From assembly GCA_035578175.1 (NCBI GenBank), contig JAQMRL010000001.1:51669553-51733552 (forward strand): 64,000 bases of DNA. Direction: 5' to 3'. The notes beneath the pieces are model-generated. The model was given only the letters and a program-made list of their open reading frames with translations, ran no database searches and was not told the origin of the DNA. Both the position numbers and the translations under genes were made by a program. Source of the stretch: Catonia carolina. Taxonomy: Eukaryota > Arthropoda > Insecta > Hemiptera > Achilidae. Of this stretch, positions 47,448 through 58,420 are shown in pieces; positions within the stretch are counted from its first letter, which is position 1, and every line of letters begins with the position of its first letter.

Positions 47448-47629
47448 TTCAGCCGCCCATTCTGGGATCAGACGCTGTTTGGGGCCGCCCAATCTGGGTA
47501 CAGACGCCCCGGTTACCTGTTGGTCCGCGGGAGGTATTTCATTTCCCTCCTACCACCCAATATTGGGAGGCATCCCCCTATCCGCCACCTGAGGACGCGC
47601 CCTCTAGAGGTTACAGGCTCCCCCGAGGG
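47448..47629 (-). promoter_or_regulatory. GC-rich 5' UTR of the RTE-like LINE
   Basis: GC-rich leader between the 5' target duplication and the first ATG. Such leaders hold the internal promoter of LINEs. The first six nucleotides, GCCCTC, are complementary to GAGGGC 20 nt downstream, as in stem P1 of HDV-like ribozymes known from the 5' ends of some RTE and R2 elements. Further HDV stems were not convincingly assigned. Confidence 0.45.
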
Positions 47630-47641
47630 CAAATGAATTAT

Positions 47642-48019
47642 ACAAAATATATTAGAAATCACTGTTTGTAAATACAACAGCAAAAAATTGGTTCTGATAT
47701 TATACTTTAAATATCTTTAAGAGACTACAACGTTTTGAATAGTTTTTCGTAAGAATAGTAATTCAAAAGTCTAAGTGTAGGGCTTAATAAAATAAATTTA
47801 TAGCCGTTCTAACACATTTATAAAAATCGTGATGTAAAGATGGTAAACATAACTTGACCTGGAAGGGAGAAAAGCATCATAAAAGAAACAAGATGTTTAC
47901 AAATGTAAGAAGGCTTGAAAAAGAGGCAGTAGAGGAGAATTGATAAAATCAGCAAAGAATTATTTTACAACCTTACTTGGGGAAGAATGAAATAGGAAAT
48001 ATTGGAAACAGGATGGAAA
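47642..48019. other. AT-rich, nothing recognised
   Basis: Flank of the LINE insertion. No feature. Confidence 0.4.
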
Positions 48020-48530
48020 GTAAAAAGTAGAAAAAATGGAAAATGTGTTACGAGATGTCGGGGGATGAGAACAAGAGAGTAAAGGGAGGAAGGAGGTCGG
48101 GAGGCTGTCGGCACTTTGAGTCCGAGGCAACGGAACATAACTTATGTCGAGACTCCATTGAGTCAGCATCGTTGTTAAGGAAATGTTTACAATTAGCTTT
48201 AGCCTCCCCTCTCTGAGAAACGAGGCAATAAATTGTCCCGGAGAGAAGAAAAAGTCGACAATGGCGGCCATGTGGTGATAAAAGCTGGCTCGTAAATTAT
48301 TACATTCGTTATATTACACACCGCTTGTGTGGAGAGAAATATTGGCCGTGTCACAATAAATGCCAGCCCGTAATCCACCGCTTAACGACTAGTTATAGTG
48401 CGCAGCGCCTGGCTTTATTAGCGGACTCACGACACTCAATTTACATTTGTTACTCGGGCGCGGACGGCCTCGGACTCATTATTATTTAATTGTTAGACCT
48501 CCTTGTCTTTTCATTTTGCTGGTTATCCTG
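48020..48530. other. GC-balanced noncoding island 5 (candidate regulatory)
   Basis: Unique-looking DNA with GGCAATAAATTG, TGATAAAAGCTGG, CGTAAATTATTAC, CAATAAATGCC and CTTTATTAGCGG (Hox or Caudal-like cores), a TGTTTAC forkhead-like core, and ACAATGGCGGCCATG, which fits the YY1/Pho consensus. The minus-strand frame across it has no protein-like features. The regulatory role is inference. Confidence 0.3.
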
Positions 48531-49309
48531 ACAAACTGATAAATACGGGACTACTCATCTTACTTTTGTACTAAATGCTCAATATATTTTCTTGGGTTCT
48601 TGTACTGACTTCCCAAATGCAGTATTTAGTTTTATTTTTCTATTTAATTATTTTCATTTAAAAATATATCTATTTTTCTAAAGTAAATCTGATGTATGCA
48701 TACCCTGCTTATAAGTGGATTTTAGTGTTCTTTATTTTAATAACTAATCTGATTATATTTATATCAAATCTCAAATAACTAGTAAGACCTATCTATTTAT
48801 TTGCAATTAAACAGAAAAAATGTCTAACACATAACAAAATTACTGTAAAATTTTTCTTCAGAATAACATTTAGCTTGTAACTTATATGATATAAGATGAC
48901 TTATTAACTCATGAAATCAATATCGATTTCGAAGAAAATAAAAAATAGTTAATGTTTTTTCAAACTTCAAAACCATGACTTTATCACAGAATTCGGATAT
49001 GATTAAAAACGTAATAGCCTTATTCTCTACTCTATCGTTGATCACACTTTTTTAAAGTACAGTTGTTAACCCCTGTGTCGTTATAAATATATTTTTTCGT
49101 ATGTACCACGGTATCCTAAGAGCTGTACTTGAAAATTTTGTCGGTAAACGTTATAGTAGCTACAAAGGCTTCAAAAGTTGTCTTGTTTGTCATCAGTTTT
49201 GAGTAACTTGATAGATATGAGCATCTCCCAGTTAACCAAACCACTTTCTCAGTTTCTAGTCCAACTGTATTCGTTTCGTCAGAATCTGTTTTTTCCACGT
49301 CAGTCGGTG
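48531..49309. other. AT-rich, nothing recognised
   Basis: No feature found. Confidence 0.4.
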
Positions 49310-49760
49310 GTTAAGATGAAACCCCAGGTACTTCACACCTTCTGACTGTGGCAGCCCAGTTTTATTCACTATTACTGGTGAACACGTAAATTATGTCTAC
49401 GAAGAGTGAATGTCACATGGATTGACTTAGTTTCATCCACCTTAATCGTCTACTTTTGTAACCATTCTTGTAACGATTTCAGAAGATCATGTAAATACCA
49501 TGAAACTACAGTCGGCTCTTCATCTACAGCCAAAACAGCCATAGTATCACCAGAAGTTGCTGAAACTGTATTTTCTGTAGTCGGTAACTCTGAAGTAAAC
49601 ACAGCAGTGGGCCAACAACACTTCCTTGAGGTACGCCGGAATTAGTTTTGAAAAATTCCATCAAATTTTATTCTTAATCGTTTGTCATCCAAAAAGCATT
49701 TTCAATTTCCAAAACCTTTTTTCCGGAAGGAGATCGACACCGACCCAGGAATATTGGAAT
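49310..49760 (-). pseudogene. Jockey-like LINE reverse-transcriptase fragment
   Basis: Minus-strand frames give NSGVPQGSVVGPLL (the SGVPQGSVLGPLL motif), then GDTMAVLAVDEEPTVVSWYL, HDLLKSLQEWLQK, IKVDETKSIHVTFTLRRHNL and, after shifts, a YLGFHL-like segment. This is the central reverse-transcriptase region of Jockey-clade LINEs. The FADD active-site segment is disrupted: only GDTMAVLAV remains where ADDTAVLAV is expected. Frameshifts and stops throughout; non-functional. Confidence 0.8.
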
Positions 49761-49854
49761 GTTTAATAGAATTTTCCATGATTTTGTTTATAAACAAAGT
49801 TTGAAAATGGCAGCTGATCAATTATTCAATTCAATAGAAGATAAAAAAGTGTGT

Positions 49855-50044
49855 GCCGGCCGCTTTGTAGTAGTTGGTAACGTGCTCGCCTCTCATTATG
49901 CGGTCCTGGGTTCGAATCCCACTCAGGCTCGGCATATTATCATACGTTACAAAAAAAATCATTTCATTCTCCATTGTACACTCCAACGTCTTCGCTAATG
50001 ACCGTTGCAGTTGATGCGACGTTAAATAAACAATAATAAAAAAA
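49855..50044 (+). repeat. tRNA-derived SINE (family S1), plus strand
   Basis: Head has A-box TAGTTGGTAACGTG and B-box GGTTCGAATCCC, the spacing expected of a tRNA-like Pol III promoter. The body ends GATGCGACGTTAAATAAAC with an A-rich tail. It is a near-complete sister of 30031-30221 on the opposite strand. Flanks share AAAAAAG(T/G) text only approximately. Confidence 0.9.
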
Positions 50045-51598
50045 GGTATGTTGTATTATCTATAAAGTTGCCGGAAATGGCCCCGTTTTGGTTTATAATG
50101 GATCTACAACCAAAACATTCTTTTAAAGGAACATTACTGACGTTTTCATAAAAATATTTCTAAAAAATACAGGTTGATGTCCATTTTATTCTTAAGAAGA
50201 TGACGTAATAAATTAAAAACTATTTTAATAAATTACAGAAAATATTTCAATGTTCAATGACTCTAAAAATATACTCAAATAATTTGTTCCAATTAGTTGG
50301 TAAAATATTACTACCTTGAAATGCATCGACTTTTAAATATCAAAAGGAATGAATAAAAAGTGATATCGACTACATTTGAACATTTTAATGATTTTAACAA
50401 GAACAGACATTCAAAGTATTTTCAACTAAATACTATATGTTCGGTAATAAATATTTTTTATATGCTTTAATAACACATAATATATTTTTGTGTAATAAAA
50501 TATTTAATCACAAATAATATAAAACAAGGTAATTATTTGTGACTTTATTACAGAGTCTATAAAATGGAATTTAAATGTTAAAAGTAACTGGCATTTATTT
50601 TAATATTGTTTATCTGATGTTACTACAGGATGAAATGATATAAAATAAAATTTAAAAACATGTTTATATCGTATATAAAATCATATCTATTTATAAAAAG
50701 TAATAAAATAAAGGCTATTCTTGTATAGAACTATCGTCGACAGCTGAATATTAGGCATGCTTCCAAACAGCATAAAGACTGGTGGGCGTCTTAACAAAAT
50801 CTCATTGTTGGTAAGGCCTAATATACTGTAACATTAGAGAAATAACCTGTTCCTCCTTTAAAATTTATAATATTTTTAAGGGTTTAGTTGTAGTGATATC
50901 TAGCCAACACTTAATAACTGTTGACAATAATGGACAAATAAAATATTACTGCCATGACAAACAATGTAATAATACATTATAAATAATAATTAACAACATT
51001 TATTACACTATACAATGCAGATAATAAATTTAAGCATTAAATCATTTTGGCAGATTAAAAGTTGTGATTATAGTTTGTTAAAAATACTGCGGAATAATAT
51101 TTAATGATTTGTTATTCTTATAAATCAATCGGTTTTGTTGTTTTGCACTTTTTATTTTACTTTATTTTTATTTATCTGATTTTCTTAAGCCATTAGAAAA
51201 TATGAAATCAACAGTGAAAATTAGTTACTTATATCAACGTGTTGCGCTAACATCGCTGTAACATCCCTCTTTCGTCATAAGTAATTCCGCTGAAGATGCT
51301 CGCTTTGACATCAGGATTTGAGTTTCCTGTGTAAATTACCTGGTGTGTCACGAATTAAGGAGGTACAGCCGATTGTATTCCACGCATGTTAATTTAGTAA
51401 TTTTCTGGTACCATTTTCTCAGTTACTGCTATTGATAGAGATTTTAAACAAACCACATTTTATTTATTGAATTGTGCTTTATAGTGTATACCAATAACAC
51501 TCAGGTTTTTATTCTGAATTTTTTAAACAATATGTTTTCGACTTTATCTAAAGTTGGCCAAACTGTGAAATATTTATTTATCTAGCTCATAAAATTAA
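50045..51598. other. AT-rich, nothing recognised
   Basis: No gene or repeat identified. Confidence 0.4.
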
Positions 51599-52321
51599 GA
51601 ATATATTTGTTTTTTTTTAATCCCTAATGTGTGTACGTTGCAATCTGTTTAATTCAGAACAATAAGCAACCCCTGCCCATAACAGACAGGTGGAGTGTCA
51701 AATTATTTTCACTCAATCTGTTCGTTGCAGGGCTAAAATAAATAGTTCTGTTTCGTATCACATGGTCAGCCAAATAAATGACTGAATCATTCAAGAACAG
51801 AAGAGGTAGAGGTGTAAAAAACACTAATCAGATTATACAGCCAGACCCTGTGGTGAATGAAGTGAAGGTGTCATTTGCAGAGTGGAAAATATGTGCTTTT
51901 CAGAGGACCCGGCATGCTGATAAGCGTACTTTTCCACTCAGTGAGAAAGGCAATGGTAAACCACCCCACTCCTCGTTTTACTTAGTAAAATCTCTACAGG
52001 TTCAAACCAGCTTTTTGGCTGATGACCTAAACAACAAGCAACCCCATGACCCAATGAGATGAGGATGATGTGTATGACGTGTAAATAAGGTGTAGTCTTG
52101 TACAGACCCAGGCCAACCATTTCTGAGAGAGTATGGTTAATTGAACCCCAGCCATGAAAGTATACCGGTAACCACAGTCTAGTGTTCAAATCCGTATAAA
52201 AGTATAAAACCTTTACTAGGATTTGAACCAGGAATCTTCCTCTCCGAAAATCAGCTGTTAAACAGCACTGACTCGCGGCGTTGACTTTACATCTAGACCA
52301 ACCCGGTGGGTCACGAATATA
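51599..52321 (-). repeat. tRNA-derived SINE (family S2), split by a nested insertion
   Basis: Minus strand: head at about 52314 with TTGGTCTAGATG (A-box-like) and GGTTCAAATCC (B box), then a body, and a poly-A end at 51609 (T run on the plus strand). GAATATA at 51599 and 52315 is a possible short target duplication. The SINE is interrupted at 51674-52035 by the 362-bp retroposon. Related copies at 55828 and 59152. Confidence 0.8.
51674..52035 (+). mobile_element. 362-bp retroposon, complete reference copy with 10-bp TSDs
   Basis: AAGCAACCCC at 51664-51673 and 52036-52045 is a perfect target duplication, and the interrupted SINE resumes exactly, so the ends are defined: TGCCCATAACAG to GACCTAAACAAC. 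There are no TIRs. Near the 3' end lies a small hairpin (AGC-TTTTT-GCT here, AGCC-TTTC-GGCT in copy C) and AGGTTCAAACCAG, which resembles a Pol III B box. The AAC-type tail and 5'-truncated siblings suggest retroposition, as a SINE or as the 3' end of an unseen LINE. Confidence 0.88.
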
Positions 52322-53359
52322 ACGGAAAATTATTTTGTATGTCAGATAAAGAAAGTTATGCAGAGACTCTGGCCAAAAATTGAAGGAGATATCTTAATCA
52401 GTCTCTGAGTAAATGGTACCGAAGTGGAAAAAACACAATTTCCGAAAAACCATCGGTTTTCAAAAGAATACAAAGCAACACGTATAAGTACTAAGCAAAA
52501 CTGAAACCTAAACAGTAAACGCAAACAGTACGGCGCGAATTTCTAAGTTACTATTCCATAAAGAAACCATTCACAATATGATAGCTAATTCTTTCACACA
52601 ATTCCATCTGTAAGGAAAAGTATAAAATTCTATATGTAATAGCATTCAAAAGAAATAAAAAGTAACAAACAAGTGAAAAACCGAAAAGTTGGTGGGCACG
52701 ATCATTTCCTTTATTAATTTTCAGGAATTTACAATTACACTACAGATACAATTTATATACCAAATTAATCAGAAAACTATAGAGAATAATAAAATAAAAT
52801 TAAAATTATCAATTTTTTTTTAATTTTGAAACGTTTGTACTCCCTTACACTGCTTGCTATATGTACGGATTTGTGTTTGTTTTTTCTGTGAATAGGAAAT
52901 TATGAGGATCTTTTGCTATTACTCTGGGACATTGGGAAGATAAGGGTTTGTGCGGTCTGCTGTTAGTAAAATGACTGAGGTGGCATACTCGTACTAAAGA
53001 AACACAACCCAAATTCAAAACTTATTTTTATTTACTGAAATAATTCTACATACACTTAAATCTATAGATAATTTTCATAGAGAATGAAATAAGAATATAC
53101 TTAATAAGACCAGTTTGAACTTACGGAGTACAATGTGGGGTTTTCCTAAACCGTCACATACAGAACGTATTTTCATGATCAATGTAGAATTGTCATTAAA
53201 AACCTGAAATTCGGTAATCATTTCAAAAAAATTAGTTTTCATACAAAAGTTCTAGACAATTATTATACTCGTATAAATTTTACGACTTCATTGTCGTAAC
53301 ATTAAATTGTTTTTCTCATTTTTATACTATTGCATTTTTTTAAATTATTTTAAGTTTTT
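52322..53359. other. AT-rich, nothing recognised
   Basis: No feature found. Confidence 0.4.
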
Positions 53360-53397
53360 AAGTCGCCTCAACAGCTTGGTTATTAGCGATTACTGTG
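53360..53397 (-). repeat. SINE 3' module (solo)
   Basis: Plus strand AACAGCTTGGTTATTAGCGA is the reverse complement of the GCTAATGACCAAGCTGTT module seen in family S1 SINEs. Confidence 0.55.
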
Positions 53398-53789
53398 GGT
53401 TATGTGACTAGAACCGTGGGTTCAGGATGGCTGTATATTTTGAATCTCAAATGAACAAATTTACTGAGAGGAGGAACATATTCATTTTAATAACTGAGAC
53501 GGGTTTAAAGATGAGATATAAACACATGCACATACGAAAAATGCTAAACGCGGTGGCTCTAACATGAACTTTTTAGTATATTTAAAAATTAGCTACTACA
53601 ATTTGCAAATTTTTTAATTCCAAAAATGTTCAATATAATTGTATAAAAGTTTAGTAATATCCTTCTAAATTTTATCAACGATAGTATTCGTTACGTTATG
53701 AAATTAGTTTCGATATTTTTTACAGAATGAAGACCGGACTCATCGTTCAAATGATCAAAAATGTATTTGATTACTCCTCAATTCATAAA
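53398..53789. other. AT-rich, nothing recognised
   Basis: No feature found. Confidence 0.4.
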
Positions 53790-54065
53790 CCCGTGCACTC
53801 AAAGGTAGTCGGTCTTGTGACATTCTAAATAAATGATCAGTCCATTGTCCTTTATATTTCGTGATGAGCTCATTGATTGGTTGAGTTTCACATCTTCTCT
53901 TATCAACTCATTCCTGATGTGGTCTTGTTACGTACATCCTTTAATATGTCTAAGGAACTTCATTTCTGCTGTTTGGATCATTGACTTTTGTTTTTGTTAA
54001 GCACCCAAGCTTCATTTTCATACATCAGTGTCATACATCAAAAATGTTTGTTCTGAAATCATTAT
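53790..54065 (-). pseudogene. LINE reverse-transcriptase fragment
   Basis: Minus-strand text includes QKQKSMIQTAEMKFLRHIKG then QDHIRNELIREDVKLN, matching the K..IQAAEMRFLR..G..R.D..RNE.IR segment in the C-terminal third of RTE/CR1-like reverse transcriptases (compare the intact LINE: KIQAAEMRFLRSVYGCSRRD). Stops and shifts flank it. Confidence 0.75.
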
Positions 54066-55827
54066 TTCCTTGAAAAGAATGTTTTTTAAAAGTATATAAA
54101 AAGCTTCTGTAGCCTAATGCAATAAAGTTTTATAAAAAATTGATTTCATCATAATTTTATTTTTAAATAAAAATATTAAGAGCTGATATGAATTTAAATA
54201 CAATAATTTATAGCAGAAGTTATTTTCTTTTTACTTGAAGCGTAGAATTACAACGAGTAAATTTATGTGATAGAAGCTGACATTTAATAGAAATTAATAT
54301 AGCGATGTAGGAACGGTTTGTAATGATGCGAATGCTATAAAGTGCTCAATCAAAGTTATCTACTTGGCTCATAAATTATATAGCATATCATAAATTATGT
54401 GAATAAATTTTAAACCTTACGGCAGGTAGTTAAATAAGATAGGATACTATAATTTAAGATTCACGAAACTGAAAAGCTGACTATAAAAGCATATTGCCTT
54501 GTAAATTTTAATTATGTGTCATTGTCGATGGCAGAGTGTATAGAAAATAGTTGTTAGGAGGTAATAAGTTACTGGGGACCGGTAGCAAGCCAATGGCCCA
54601 TGACTAGCTCTTAAAACCAACACTGATTTTTATATTTATTTATATGTCTAACTTACCTTCTCCTAAGGTCTATATGAATGGCCTTTTATAAAAATTTTAT
54701 GCCACCCGACTCCAAGTGGAAGATATTAAAGTTGTTTTTTTATTAGGGGATTTTAATCTAAATTTATGTTCCTCTTTTTCACACAGTATTAAATGCTATA
54801 TCATTTCCTTAGCTTCTACGTTTTATAACCCGCTGATGTAAATATAAATTCAAAATGTTAAAGCCTATGAACTCGTTAATGTTAAATTTTATTTTTAAGC
54901 AGCCAACATCATATTTTAAATATAATACAAAACCGATTTTTTACAACTAAACTTTATTGTTATTTTTACATATTTCATTGTGTTGTATTCAAAATACTTT
55001 TATAAAATTAAAAGGTTTACAGTTAGGATTAACTGTACTTTACTTTTCGTTTTTAACTTATATTTGTAAATAATTTTTAAGATCTTACGTGAGTTTAGGA
55101 AATTATTAAATGTTAGAACTCCGTTTAGAACAGAATTCCGAACATAATTAAAATATATTATTAATATTCCCCACTAAGTTACATTATATGAAGTACGTGC
55201 GAAAGTGCTAAGTGTTTTAATAAATTGATAGTACCTGTTACAAACCAATTAAGGAGACCCGTAACCGGTACCTAAAACGGCTTAAAATGGGATCAATTTA
55301 TAACCCGGTTTCTCAAAAACCATTGTATTTAGCCAACAGAAACTTTGTAGGAATATCAATAAATAAAATGTGCAAGTGTGGTAGTAAAATTACAAAAAAC
55401 CTTTTGTGTAATGTTTGAGATAAATAAAGTAATTGAATATTATTGCAGATTGAATATTGATTCCATTAATATTGTATTAAAACAAAGTTAATTTTCAACA
55501 TTTTTAATAATTCAAAAACTGTAGCTTAAAATGTATATAAAAATATTACGCTTCCCAAATTGCAACGCGATATCTCCATCGGTTTCTGACAAATGGGGTC
55601 ATTCATATATGAATGACCATATACGTACCACATATATTTTCCGTATAAGGAAAAATGGAAGTACGAGAACCTTGCGTCAAAGTTTTAACCATCGATCATT
55701 TCATCCTCTTTGTGATCATCATCCTCTTTATCTTTTATCATCATCATTTTAATCATCGGCGATGATAACCATCTTTGTTTTTCGCCTTAAAAAACGTTTT
55801 AAACTTCGACAATTTTTTTTAACACTA
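54066..55827. other. AT-rich, nothing recognised
   Basis: No gene identified. The frame near 55531-55752 ends in an ATC/ATG-rich simple stretch and is not convincing. Confidence 0.4.
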
Positions 55828-56105
55828 ATGTGTCTACGTTGTAATTTGTTCCTTTAGAACAATAAGCAACCCTATGACCCAATTAGATGAGGATGATATG
55901 TATGATGTGTAAATAAGATGTAGTCTTTTACCGACTCAGGTCCACTATTCCTGAGAAATATGATTAAATTTATCCCCAACCATCAAAGTTTACCGGTAAC
56001 CATTCATTGCTTAATATTTAAATCCGTTAGAAGTACCTACCTCTAGGATTTGAACCACGGAATAATCGTCGACGAAAATCAGCTATTAAACAGCTAACTT
56101 ACGGC
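55828..56105 (-). repeat. tRNA-derived SINE (family S2), copy 2
   Basis: Minus-strand copy of the split SINE at 51599-52321: shared B-box GGTTCAAATCC, AACAGCTGATTTTCG-like, GTTACCGGTA and AGACTACATCTTATTTACAC blocks, then a poly-A end. The first part of the head is missing or diverged. Confidence 0.8.
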
Positions 56106-56132
56106 GAGGAAAAATCACGAAAAGTTTGCGTT

Positions 56133-56395
56133 AAAAGTTTGAGTATGGCCTTCGGGTAGCCCAGTCAGTCAGCTGGTACTAAGTCGCTATTATTTGTTAA
56201 GTAACACCGATTGGGCAACCGACTTTGTACGGTGATCAGCTGACAGCCATCTGTGAACAAATTCTATTGGGAGTCCCTGTTCAAACTCATGCCTAATTCA
56301 CGTCAAATAATACAGCAAAGCAGCGATCAAATTGGGTAGTTGTCAATAATATACAGTTCCCGATAACAAATAAAAGCTAAAAAAAAAGTTTGAGT
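56133..56395 (+). repeat. SINE (family S3) with 12-bp TSDs
   Basis: AAAAGTTTGAGT at 56133-56144 and 56384-56395 flanks 56145-56383. The head has GGGTAGCCCAGTCAGTC (A-box-like) and CTGTTCAAACTC (B-box-like). The tail is AAAAGCT then a run of A. Direct repeats, an A-tail and Pol III-like boxes identify a retroposed SINE inserted just beside the S2 copy. Confidence 0.8.
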
Positions 56396-57759
56396 TAAAC
56401 TCGTTATTTCATTTTAAACAAAACAATCACTGTCGCTGTAATATTATAAGAACATAATATCCGTTTCTAGAATAAAAATGTCCTTCAGAAACAAAAATAA
56501 ACTATTGTAAACATTGAATTTCTTGAATATTTTTTGAGACTTTACTTAATTATGCAATGGTAACTTTAAAAATCTATAAAAAGGATGTCTATTAAAATCT
56601 ATAAAAGAAGAAAATATTATAGAATATTTTGGATTAAAATACAAAAATAATGTTTCTTAAAATTTCCGGTTACGGGTCCCCATTATGAAGAATTAATGCC
56701 CATGATATAATGGAAAAATACTATTTATAAAATTTTTGTAACCATATTGATCTAAAAACTTTCTCATATTATCATATTATAACAATTAGTATTGTAATTA
56801 AAGATAAAGTAAATTTAAATAAATTTACAAGAAATTTATGTAAGATGTTTTAGGCAGGATTACAAGAAAATTAATTAAATAATTATTATATTTACAAATA
56901 TAAGTCTTCGAATCACATTCATAATTTGAAAGGTTAGGAACAGAATCCAAAAATTATTAAGATTAAGAAAAGTGTAACGTTCCGTAATGATGTATCCTTA
57001 AAATACGAAAAAACTATATTTTTTAAGATAACTATCTGATGTTATGTTTAGTTAGATGTGTTTAAGTGATAAATTGCTGAAGAAAATCCGTCATGGACAC
57101 TGAACAGAAAATCTTTTGTGTATGTCTCCTACACAAACTTTAATGCGAACTAAAAGAATATGGTTTCCTGCAGTGTAAGCAGCTGCAGAGGATTGTCAAC
57201 AATAGAATGTGAATTCAATAGATTGACTTGCACATTAAGGGCTTTCAGAAATAATTAGTAATATTTTTTAAAGGACCCTCTTTAAGGAACTCTTTTAAAT
57301 AGAATAATCTTAGGAGGTTAATCGAGTGGTTCGACACGTGTTACAAAAATTGTTTTGGTCGGCACATTGTTTTCTGTTGAAACCACTAAATAAAAAGCTG
57401 GATGACAGGTTATATGAAGAATGAGATCAATTGAATTTAAAATAAGTATACGGTTAGTTTTTTAAGCAACCGTCCTTTTTTTTATACATTCAGATTTATT
57501 CAGATATGTTTTCTCTTGGCAGCTAAATGCAGTTGAACCTTGTTTTCGAGGTCTATTTACGAAGAGGAGTGACCTATGTACGAGTGATAAAAGCTAACGG
57601 TTTTTTAAAGTTTAACATCAAATTATCTGGTACGAAACACTCTCACGACTTTCTCATCCCAATAAATAATGAAACATATACCATATGTTTAATAATGAGT
57701 AAACAATGTAAAAAGCAAAACATAACCTAATTTTAATTTTGAGCGAATGACGCATAATA
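56396..57759. other. AT-rich, nothing recognised
   Basis: No feature found. A 67-codon frame at 57527 has no recognisable family. Confidence 0.35.
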
Positions 57760-58420
57760 AAAATCAAACTCTGTTGTGCTCAAAAATACAAAATACCGAA
57801 AATTACTAAATTGTCGCTAAACCAAGAGTTTCGAAAAAGTGTTTGAATTAAGTTGTAGGTTTTATTGTTACTGTCTATGACTTTGAGTTATACACTATTA
57901 TCGTAAAATGGTTACTAAAGCTGCAATCCTAAGACACCTCACTTTGCGGATTTCAATGAAGAAAATACGGAAATCACTAATTATTGGTAAACTAAGCTAA
58001 CCTAAGAAAATAATGTTTGAAATAAAATTGTAGTAGGCTATTTTTAATTTTCAACAATATTAATTATTATACAATTTTGCCGCAAAATGGATATTAAGTC
58101 TGCAATCTTAAAAAAAATACTACGAGAGCACAGCCCCTACGAATTTCAGCTGACATACCGCTAACTTTATCTTGTAGCACAAAATATATAGGCCTACCAA
58201 ATGAGACAACTGTAAAAGAAATCGTTCCTGAAAAAATGCAAAAACGTGAAAAATTGCACAAATAAAACAACTGCTTCCGGTTCACCGATTTTGATGAAAA
58301 TGTTAGTGTCCGGTCCCAATGTCGTACCTAAATTAAGTCAAAGTTTTAACCTGCGCGCGCGCGCGAACGCACACACACACACGCGCGCGCGCGCGCACAC
58401 ACACACATACACACACAAAC
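57760..58420 (-). repeat. AT-rich interspersed repeat Y, copy 4
   Basis: Minus-strand copy: TTCACCGATTTTGATGAAAA and GTCCGGTCCCAATGTCGTAC are reverse complements of the block at about 20925-20950 in copy 2. The position of the TG run in copy 2 is occupied here by a CG/CA tract at 58352-58418. Confidence 0.65.
58352..58418. repeat. Alternating CG/CA tract
   Basis: Two CG blocks and two CA blocks in strict purine-pyrimidine alternation with one interruption, a composition that favours Z-DNA. Confidence 0.9.

Larger units (their letters stand above)
44477..47641 (-). mobile_element. Full-length RTE-like non-LTR retrotransposon
   Basis: CAAATGAATTAT at 44477-44488 and 47630-47641 is a perfect 12-bp target-site duplication around 44489-47629 (3,141 bp). 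Read on the minus strand: a GC-rich 5' UTR of about 180 bp, one long ORF, then a 3' UTR of only about 25 bp ending in GAAGAAGAAGAAGA. A single APE-RT ORF, total length near 3.2 kb, a minimal 3' UTR and a short tandem-repeat tail are hallmarks of the RTE clade. Intact ORF and perfect duplications indicate a recent, possibly still active copy. Fragments of the same 3' end occur at 10924 and 19303. Confidence 0.9.

Noticed and set aside
47375..47671. Plus-strand Pro-rich ORFs of 98 and 69 codons
   Set aside because: Antisense of the GC-rich 5' UTR and N-terminus of the RTE-like LINE.
49870..49930. tRNA gene
   Set aside because: A and B boxes are present, but the unit continues into a SINE body with an A-tail and recurs at 30031, so it is a SINE head.
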